This document shows positions 6,268-11,623 of a stretch of 11,623 nucleotides of DNA, one piece after another. This DNA comes from Candidatus Manganitrophaceae bacterium (GTDB taxonomy: Bacteria > Nitrospirota > Nitrospiria > SBBL01 > Manganitrophaceae): NCBI GenBank assembly GCA_004297235.1, contig SCUR01000028.1:1-11623 (forward strand). Direction: 5' to 3'. Position 1 is the stretch's first letter. The number at the start of each line of letters is the position of its first letter. The position numbers were made by a program, and so were the translations under genes. Under the pieces are notes generated by a model that was not told the origin of the DNA, did no database searches, and saw only the letters and a program-made list of their open reading frames with translations.

Positions 6268-8106
6268 ATCGCTGCAGATCATGTCGGATCCCGCGTTCTT
6301 GAGGACCTCCATCAGGGAGGCGGCTTCCGCGAAATCGGACATGCACTGGCAGCTTTTAACCACCTCTTCGCCGGCGGAAAGAGGACAGGCGCTATCGACG
6401 CATTTCTTATAGAAGAAGTCGTAGCTTGCGGTCGTATTTCGGAATTGCGCCGTGTTCCCGGCCACGGAAGCCTCGGTATCGGTCGTCGGTTTTCGGGTCT
6501 TGCACGCCATCTCACAGCTCAAGTAGCTGTCGCGTCCCGGCAGCCCAACTGTTTTATCTTCCGAAGTCCAATTTCCGTTTTGATCTTTTCGAAGATCCCG
6601 GTAGTAAACGGACGCTGTATTGTCCGCGACGCTCCCGATGACCGCCCCCGCTCTTCTCTTTGCGTCTGTGAAATCAAACACCTGATTCGTCTGGCAGAGA
6701 TAGGTCCTCTGCTTCTTCCACCAATCCCGGCAGATGTCGTGATTCTGAACAAGTCCGATCAGGGTCGTGCAGGAAGGAAGAGGGGTCAGCCCCGTCGGAT
6801 TGAAAGCGCCATACGTGCCGACCGCATCGACCTGCTCCTCTCTTAGCCGGCAATTCGGATCGGCCTCCAGGGCACTACAGCTATCGGTGACCGATTCCGA
6901 ATAGACGTCTGAAGTCCGCGTGCAGAGGGAGTAATAATCGTAGGCGTCGTACGTGCAACGGTCCTCTCCCCGCCTCCTGGATCGATCGCGAAAGTTCTCC
7001 GCGGAGGCGCCCAGGTAGATCGCCCCCTCGGGGACGGAGGCATAGACGGTCGCGGGCGGCGGAGCGCAGTAGCCGGTCACATTGGAACACCGACAGTCAT
7101 TGATGGATCGATTGGATCCTGCATAAACCTTCAGGTAAATGGTCTCCTCCCTGGAGGCGATTGACCCGGTAGGCGCCGGATTCTGGCAGAAGGTCTGCTG
7201 CGACGTGACTGCGGCTGATCTTTGGATCACACATTGACGAGACGAGGCGCTCTGTTGCAACGCCGGGGGGGTGGTGGTCATCAGGCCATAGTGACTCATT
7301 GAGTCAGCGGATTGAATTGCGATCTGGGATTGAACTTCAGTTGAAATTCCTCCGGGATTATTGAAGTACTGCTCCGGAGAGGATCCGGTCGAGGTGCACT
7401 GGCCCGCGTTTTGTCCGAAATAGGTCAGCGCGGTTCCATCGATTTTCACGTCGGTAATGGTCATTTTAGGATTGTTGGCCTGAATGGCGCCGACCACCCC
7501 CCCGCCGATGGCTTGAAGGACCGATGGAAGATGGGTCATCGCGAGGTTGGCGCCGCAGCTGTTGTTGACGCAGTAACATCCTCCCAGGTTTAATTGAGAG
7601 ACCTCCTGCAGATTGGCCCTTCCCCCACTATCGGCGGTCCATTGGTAATACCGGCAACTGGCCCACTGACCCGGCGCGCAGGAGATGACGCCGTTGGCGC
7701 AGACGCCCGAGATGGGGAAGGGGGGCTGGTAGGTCGATTCGATCGCCCCGTCGAGATCGGCGTCCTGTCCGATCAGGACCGGGGAGAGATCCCCCGTGAT
7801 TGTGGGAGAGATCAACACATTGAGAAACCGGCTTGAGGAAGGACAGGTTAATTGCGCGTTAAAAGAGGTTTTGTTGTCGATGGTCGTCATGAGGGCGCCT
7901 TGGGAGGTCAAGGGATTGGAGGCGTTCTGCCGTATGCCCTCGGGGGAGCCGAATTTCGAGAGCGCCTGATCCGCCGAATCCTGGGCGGCCTGCCTGGGAT
8001 CGGGCTGGGAAAAAGCGGGCCCTGCGAACAACCAAAAGAGCGTCGCGGCAAGAGCCAACCCCTCAGCTCCGATATTTCCGGACCATCTCTTTGATGGCTT
8101 CTTCAT
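6253..8106 (-). CDS. traN: TraN-like N-terminal and central part, separately encoded and secreted
   Basis: 617 residues from the ATG at 8106. MKKPSKRWSGNIGAEGLALA begins a signal peptide with hydrophobic core ALAATLFWLFAGPAFS. I count 27 Cys. Marks I associate with the N-terminal and central parts of large TraN proteins are HLPSVLQAIGGGVVGAIQ, the GGCYCVNNSCG cluster, CRDWWKKQRTYLCQ, SYLSCEMACKTRKP, FYKKCVDSACP, and a C-terminal helical SDFAEAASLMEVLKNAG ending MICSDGVKQ. It lacks the CCFNSK/QEQGR C-terminus, which is supplied by the next gene. Together the two chains (about 976 residues) match the length and domain order of long TraN proteins. The start is supported by AAAGGG at 8114-8119. 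It overlaps the traC 3' end by 44 nt and joins the next gene through ATGA. A longer in-frame opening to 8268 is coding overlap with traC, not real sequence. The assignment as a TraN part is by motif and context. Confidence 0.8.
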   Translation of the reverse strand: MKKPSKRWSGNIGAEGLALAATLFWLFAGPAFSQPDPRQAAQDSADQALSKFGSPEGIRQNASNPLTSQGALMTTIDNKTSFNAQLTCPSSSRFLNVLISPTITGDLSPVLIGQDADLDGAIESTYQPPFPISGVCANGVISCAPGQWASCRYYQWTADSGGRANLQEVSQLNLGGCYCVNNSCGANLAMTHLPSVLQAIGGGVVGAIQANNPKMTITDVKIDGTALTYFGQNAGQCTSTGSSPEQYFNNPGGISTEVQSQIAIQSADSMSHYGLMTTTPPALQQSASSRQCVIQRSAAVTSQQTFCQNPAPTGSIASREETIYLKVYAGSNRSINDCRCSNVTGYCAPPPATVYASVPEGAIYLGASAENFRDRSRRRGEDRCTYDAYDYYSLCTRTSDVYSESVTDSCSALEADPNCRLREEQVDAVGTYGAFNPTGLTPLPSCTTLIGLVQNHDICRDWWKKQRTYLCQTNQVFDFTDAKRRAGAVIGSVADNTASVYYRDLRKDQNGNWTSEDKTVGLPGRDSYLSCEMACKTRKPTTDTEASVAGNTAQFRNTTASYDFFYKKCVDSACPLSAGEEVVKSCQCMSDFAEAASLMEVLKNAGSDMICSDGVKQ

Positions 8107-10558
8107 AAGGCATCCCTTTAGACACCATCGATTCGATTTCAGCGACCTCTCTTCCATCGGAGGTGTAGACATAATAGGAAAAAGGATCGACCACCAGGCG
8201 AACGACCCCCACGCCGAAGGGGGTGTCCATAAAGATCTCCGAGTATTTCGGCCGGTTGCTCTTGACACTCTTCAGCAGCTTCATCGTGAACGGGTCGTAG
8301 TCGATCAGCTTCTCCTCTTTCGCCTTCTCGAAATCGGGGGACTCCAGAAAGAATTTAAATGCGGAGTTCCCGCGGATCACATCTCCCACCGCCCCGAACA
8401 TCTTGGAATCGAGCAGCGACTGGGTGATGATCGTGAAACTGGCCCGGTATTTCCGCGCCCTCCGATATCCTTCCTTGATCACTTCCTTCAGCGCCACGCT
8501 GTCCGCGCCGCTCTCCAGGAATTGCCAGGCCTCGTCAAAGATCGCCATCCGCGGCCGCGTCCGGTCCGAGAGATAGAGATCGCGGGTGACTTCGTTGATC
8601 ACCTGGAGCGTCACCACCTTGAAGAGCTCTTTCTGGGGTTTTAGATACTCCAGTTCCAGGACCACCCACTCATCCCGGGAGATATCGAAGGTCGATTTTC
8701 CGTTGAACCACCTCCCGTAGCTGTTCCCGGTCGTGAATTCGGTCAGGTTGAACGCGAGTATCTGAGCCAGATCTGTGAAATTCTCGTTACCGGTGAACTC
8801 CTCATCCATATATTTGGGGAAGGAGCGCAGGTAGCGATGCACCGTATCGATGTCCGCGTCATTCCCCTCGGATTCGAAGGCCCACTTCACCGCAGACTTG
8901 ATCAGCGTCATCGCGGTCTCCGCCGATTCGGTTGGCGCCGCTCCCGTCACTGAAAAGATCATCTGCAGCACGATCGATGCGATCACCGAGAGGTCTTCTT
9001 TGATCTCCCGGACGTGGGTGAACGGATTGATACAGATATCCGAATCCTCCCTAAAATCGAGATAGCGTCCCTTAAACATCCGGGCCAGCTTCTTATAGGA
9101 GCCGCCGATATCGATGATCCTGAGAATCGCGTTGCTTGCGAAATAGCCAAAACCCTTGCTATTTACGAAAAACGATTTCCCTCCGCCGCTCCCTCCCGCG
9201 ATGAAAACGTTATGATTGCTGGCGCGTTTATCAAAAATGTCGATTCCGGCGGCCTGTCCTTTCCGGCCGGCAAAGTTCATCACCGGCGCCCCTCCCCCCG
9301 CGAAATCGGACTGCACAGGGAGAATGGAAGAAATCGCATCGAGGGGGGCGATGAAGTCGCGGTCGAGCAGATCGATGTTTCCCCCCTGATCGTAGAGCCC
9401 GAAAGGAAGGGCTGAGATGAACAAGATCGGGAGGATGCCCTTGTCTTCCTGCATGATGTAGCCTTGGCCCTCCCAGATCCGCTTCGCCCGGGTGATTGCC
9501 TCCGACGCGCTCTTCTCGTCCCGGTCCCAGACCCATAAGACCGGAATGATCCGCAGAAAGCGCGTCCCTTTCTCCAACTCGTCGGTCGCCCACTGAAATT
9601 CGTCCTGCTTGCGGGCGAGGGTTCTGGCAAAACTCCCCACCCCCTTTTGAAACAGGATCATGTTGCACTTCTTATGCAGCGACGCCTTTAGATTATGAAA
9701 GAGAATGTTGAGCGTATAGAGGAAGGGGGTCTTCATCTGATCTCCGTCGGAAACCATTCCCCAGCAGCCGCCGAAGAGCTGATTGGTCTGGAACAGGTCG
9801 ACCTCTTTCGGAAAGATCTTCGGGGTGGTACAGCGAAAGATGCGATCCCCGATCTGAAAATTCGCCGTCTGCTTTTTGATTTCCGTTTCGGAGAGGATGA
9901 TCTGCTTCCGGATCGGAATCCCATCGGCGTAATGGGTATGGTTGACCGACCCGTTGCCCGCGTTTCCATTGAAGAGCCGCCTCATCCAGTCGAGCAATGC
10001 CTCAGGGGGGACCTCCTCGGGATGCAGGCAAGCTCCATGAAGCGTCTCTTTGATCGTATTGTGGATCTCAGTCAGTCTTTGGGCGGTGAGGCCGCGCTCC
10101 GCCACCGGCATCTTGGCCGCCACGAAGAGTCTGAAGTTGCGGATCGGAATGCCGGATAGAGACGCCATCCCCTTCGTTCCTTTCAAGAGGAAATCGCACA
10201 GGGCCTCGGTCGCGTTCTCGACGATGGGGCTCTCCCTCTGCCTGGATCGCCGAATGGCGTCAAGATACGGATCGATGTTGTCGTCGGCATAGAGAATAAA
10301 TTGAACGATCGATCCCTCCGGGAAATCGATCCGAAAGAGCGCATCGAGCGTGGCCTGGGTGCGGCTGCCTGCAAAGGCCAGCGGGACGCATTCGAAGAGA
10401 AATCCGACCGTGTCATCCGTGTTGTAATATTTCTGCTCCTCGTAGGCGGCCCAAGGAAGATAATCGGAAAATTTATTCCGATGGGTCATCGATTCAAGCT
10501 CGGAAATCGTCAACCCGCCGTTCTTGCCGAAGATATTAAGAAGATTGGGAAGAATCAA
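8063..10558 (-). CDS. traC: TraC, F-type pilus assembly ATPase (VirB4 family)
   Basis: 831 residues, near F TraC (about 875). TraC is the cytoplasmic, inner-membrane-associated ATPase that powers pilus assembly. The N-terminal TraC domain begins at about residue 10, with FSDYLPWAAYEEQKYYNTDD then VGFLFECVPLAFAG. The P-loop domain is in the C-terminal half: Walker A GGSGGGKS with Lys461 in NVFIAGGSGGGKSFF, and Walker B RMAIFDEAWQFL with Asp675/Glu676. SFTIITQSLLD downstream is the usual sensor strand, and RGNSAFKFFLE follows. The TTG at 10558 has GAGG at 10565-10568, six bases upstream, and gives the expected N-terminus (ILPNLLNIFG). No ATG fits as well: the first downstream Met is at residue 24, inside the conserved start. 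It begins 12 nt after traV and overlaps the TraN-like gene by 44 nt. No missing catalytic residue is seen. Confidence 0.96.
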   Translation of the reverse strand: MILPNLLNIFGKNGGLTISELESMTHRNKFSDYLPWAAYEEQKYYNTDDTVGFLFECVPLAFAGSRTQATLDALFRIDFPEGSIVQFILYADDNIDPYLDAIRRSRQRESPIVENATEALCDFLLKGTKGMASLSGIPIRNFRLFVAAKMPVAERGLTAQRLTEIHNTIKETLHGACLHPEEVPPEALLDWMRRLFNGNAGNGSVNHTHYADGIPIRKQIILSETEIKKQTANFQIGDRIFRCTTPKIFPKEVDLFQTNQLFGGCWGMVSDGDQMKTPFLYTLNILFHNLKASLHKKCNMILFQKGVGSFARTLARKQDEFQWATDELEKGTRFLRIIPVLWVWDRDEKSASEAITRAKRIWEGQGYIMQEDKGILPILFISALPFGLYDQGGNIDLLDRDFIAPLDAISSILPVQSDFAGGGAPVMNFAGRKGQAAGIDIFDKRASNHNVFIAGGSGGGKSFFVNSKGFGYFASNAILRIIDIGGSYKKLARMFKGRYLDFREDSDICINPFTHVREIKEDLSVIASIVLQMIFSVTGAAPTESAETAMTLIKSAVKWAFESEGNDADIDTVHRYLRSFPKYMDEEFTGNENFTDLAQILAFNLTEFTTGNSYGRWFNGKSTFDISRDEWVVLELEYLKPQKELFKVVTLQVINEVTRDLYLSDRTRPRMAIFDEAWQFLESGADSVALKEVIKEGYRRARKYRASFTIITQSLLDSKMFGAVGDVIRGNSAFKFFLESPDFEKAKEEKLIDYDPFTMKLLKSVKSNRPKYSEIFMDTPFGVGVVRLVVDPFSYYVYTSDGREVAEIESMVSKGMPYEEAIKEMVRKYRS

Positions 10559-10564
10559 AACGTA

Positions 10565-10568
10565 CCTC
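10565..10568 (-). promoter_or_regulatory. Shine-Dalgarno site supporting the TTG start of traC
   Basis: Reads GAGG on the minus strand, six bases before the TTG at 10558, in the 12-nt gap after traV. It supports a rare TTG start for the ATPase gene, since no ATG is well placed. Confidence 0.65.
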
Positions 10569-10570
10569 GC

Positions 10571-11044
10571 TTATTTCTGGAGAGGCAATGCCGTCGCCCT
10601 GGCGGCCGTTTCCTCGTTGAGCCACTGATTTCCAAGGACCCATTTTGGCTCCTCGATAATGATGTAGACATACCGGGGCATATAGAGCCGCGCTCCTTCT
10701 CCGTTGTAGGGAAGGATGAGGACCCGCATCACCTGGGGAGGGGCGATCATCGGGGTAGCCGGCTCTCGCAGCAGCCCCGTGAGCTTCTCGTACAAGGCGC
10801 TCTGGTAGCTCGCCTCGGTCAAGGAAACCCCTTTCTTGTCTTCTTTCCCTTCCCCATTCTTCAACGGTCCCCCTTCTTCCTTCCCCTTGGGGCTGATCTC
10901 CAAGGACTCCTGATAGGCGGAAGTGGGCGAGACACATTTTCCGTTAAAAGTTTTGGGACAGGTGAAATTGTCGTTGTAGGGATTGAAGACGGCGCAGCCC
11001 GACAGGAACACCATCAGTAATCCGAAGGCGCTTATTTTTCGCAT
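10571..11044 (-). CDS. traV: TraV, outer-membrane lipoprotein of the transfer core complex
   Basis: 157 residues from the ATG at 11044. TraV is the VirB7-like lipoprotein that anchors the TraB/TraK core to the outer membrane. MRKISAFGLLMVFLSGCAVF is a lipoprotein signal with lipobox LSGC and acylated Cys17. Next comes the TraV mark YNDNFTCPKTFNGKCVSPTSAY, with two Cys. A charged, low-complexity stretch (about 49-75) follows, and then PPQVMRVLILPYNGEGARLYMPRYV-type sequence typical of the TraV C-terminus. The ATG at 11044 is chosen over the one at 11062 because GGAGGG sits at 11050-11055, and the shorter start gives a normal lipoprotein signal. It overlaps the traB stop by 13 nt and precedes traC by 12 nt. 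Both features match the traB-traV-traC order of F-like systems. Confidence 0.93.
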   Translation of the reverse strand: MRKISAFGLLMVFLSGCAVFNPYNDNFTCPKTFNGKCVSPTSAYQESLEISPKGKEEGGPLKNGEGKEDKKGVSLTEASYQSALYEKLTGLLREPATPMIAPPQVMRVLILPYNGEGARLYMPRYVYIIIEEPKWVLGNQWLNEETAARATALPLQK

Positions 11045-11623
11045 GACTGCCCTCCGACGCATATTTTGTTAATGATCAGATCGACCCCTTCGGTCACCAC
11101 CAGTGTGACCGTCTTTGTCGCCCCCACCTCGATGATCGGTGTGGCCTGACGCGCAAGATCGAGATAAAGCCGTTCAATCTCGTGTGAGCCGCTGGAGAGT
11201 CCTCCTCCGATCGCCGCTTTGCCTAAATCTTCCGGCTTGATCAGCTGAGTCGCCCCAAGAGGACTGACCGACGTGGTGTTTGCCGAGGCTCGGAAGGCAT
11301 CCCCCGCCCCTCCGAAAAAACCGGCGAGTGCTGCTCTGGCCACGGCAGATCCCATTCGGGAGACGACATTTCCTCTCAAACCGTTCTTCCCGTCCTCATC
11401 GGCGACATATCCTTTGATCCCCTGGTCGATCACCGCCTGGCCATTTTTTGCAAGACAGGAGAGAGTCACCAGTCTTAGTTCCACCCGCTCTTTCGAGAGT
11501 TTCCCGAAGCCGTGCGCGATGACAAAACAGCCTTTCAGATTCGTCTTGATCTGATTGGGGAGCACGGCGAGATCGCGGATTCGGAGCAGCACCGGCTCGG
11601 GATTCCCTTTAGCAGACTCCACC
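11032..11623 (-). CDS. traB: TraB, VirB10-like core protein (3' part, runs off the right edge)
   Basis: The frame is open to the right edge, so only about 196 C-terminal codons are present; full TraB is usually 400-480 residues. TraB spans inner to outer membrane and forms the core channel with TraK and TraV. The visible part is the VirB10-like beta domain: LLRIRDLAVLPNQIKTNLKG, then VIAHGFGKLSKERVELRLVTL, with IKGYVADEDGKNGLRGNVVS, which is the family's most recognisable box. A glycine-rich helical region (ARAALAGFFGGAGDAF) follows, corresponding to the antenna segment of VirB10-type proteins, and then IEVGATKTVTLVVTEGVDL near the end. A Cys pair lies in the last residues (KICVGGQSCEK). The apparent GTG at 11622 is not a start, since coding homology runs to the first visible residue. 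Confidence 0.94.
   Translation of the reverse strand, partial: VESAKGNPEPVLLRIRDLAVLPNQIKTNLKGCFVIAHGFGKLSKERVELRLVTLSCLAKNGQAVIDQGIKGYVADEDGKNGLRGNVVSRMGSAVARAALAGFFGGAGDAFRASANTTSVSPLGATQLIKPEDLGKAAIGGGLSSGSHEIERLYLDLARQATPIIEVGATKTVTLVVTEGVDLIINKICVGGQSCEK
11050..11055 (-). promoter_or_regulatory. Shine-Dalgarno site fixing the traV start
   Basis: Reads GGAGGG on the minus strand, five bases upstream of the ATG at 11044. It lies inside the traB 3' end. It decides between two in-frame ATG codons (11062 and 11044) in favour of the shorter, giving a standard lipoprotein leader. Confidence 0.8.

Noticed and set aside
6257..6346. In-frame upstream extension of the TraN C-terminal half
   Set aside because: It overlaps the preceding gene and would bury the clear signal peptide that starts at 6256.
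8107..8268. In-frame upstream extension of the TraN-like gene
   Set aside because: The extra 54 residues overlap traC, carry no signal or conserved sequence, and precede a good ribosome site and signal peptide at 8106.
1..11623. RNA genes, CRISPR arrays, insertion sequences, terminators, origin of transfer
   Set aside because: Reading both strands I found no tRNA-like fold, regular repeat array, transposase, terminal inverted repeat, or GC hairpin followed by a T-run between genes; the genes leave almost no space for them.

Overview
The window is a dense, single-strand (minus strand) segment of a conjugative transfer operon encoding an F-type (MPF-F) type IV secretion system. Read in the direction of transcription, from the right edge to the left edge, the order is: traB (3' part), traV, traC, a TraN-like N-terminal half, a TraN C-terminal half, traW, traU, trbC, trbI, an S26 (TraF/RP4-type) signal peptidase, traF (thioredoxin-like), traH (5' part). 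Nine genes are complete and three entries touch or approach the edges only in the sense that traB runs off the right end and traH off the left end. traK/traE/traL/traA would be expected beyond the right edge and traG beyond the left edge, but they are not in view.

The genes are packed with overlaps of 4-53 nt or gaps of 10-30 nt. I see no internal promoter, terminator, operator, RNA gene, IS element, CRISPR array or oriT, and no gene-free stretch approaching 300 nt. The segment therefore looks like the middle of one long polycistronic mRNA. Almost every gene has a readable Shine-Dalgarno sequence; traC and the S26 peptidase appear to use TTG, and trbC probably uses GTG.

How the products should work together, from family knowledge: TraB (VirB10-like) and the lipoprotein TraV (VirB7-like) belong to the envelope-spanning core. 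TraC is the pilus-assembly ATPase (VirB4-like). TraW, TraU, TrbC, TrbI, TraF and TraH belong to the F-specific set for pilus assembly, extension and retraction, and mating-pair formation. TraN is the outer-membrane mating-pair stabilisation protein. The S26 peptidase probably matures the pilin. Many products are Cys-rich (TraU, both TraN halves, TraH), and TraF here keeps a CXXC thioredoxin motif, so disulfide formation must matter.

Organism: a Gram-negative, diderm bacterium (outer-membrane lipoprotein, periplasmic Cys-rich proteins), moderately GC-rich by eye. The proteins are not close to the enterobacterial F versions as I remember them, and the order differs (traN pair between traC and traW; trbI and peptidase after trbC). 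An environmental proteobacterium or Nitrospirota-like host is a guess only. The segment could lie on a plasmid or an integrative conjugative element; the window does not decide this.

Most notable points: TraN is encoded as two adjacent genes joined by an ATGA stop/start overlap, each product with its own signal peptide; TrbC has a long Cys-containing N-terminal extension and a puzzling 5' end; and an S26 peptidase sits inside an otherwise F-type gene set.
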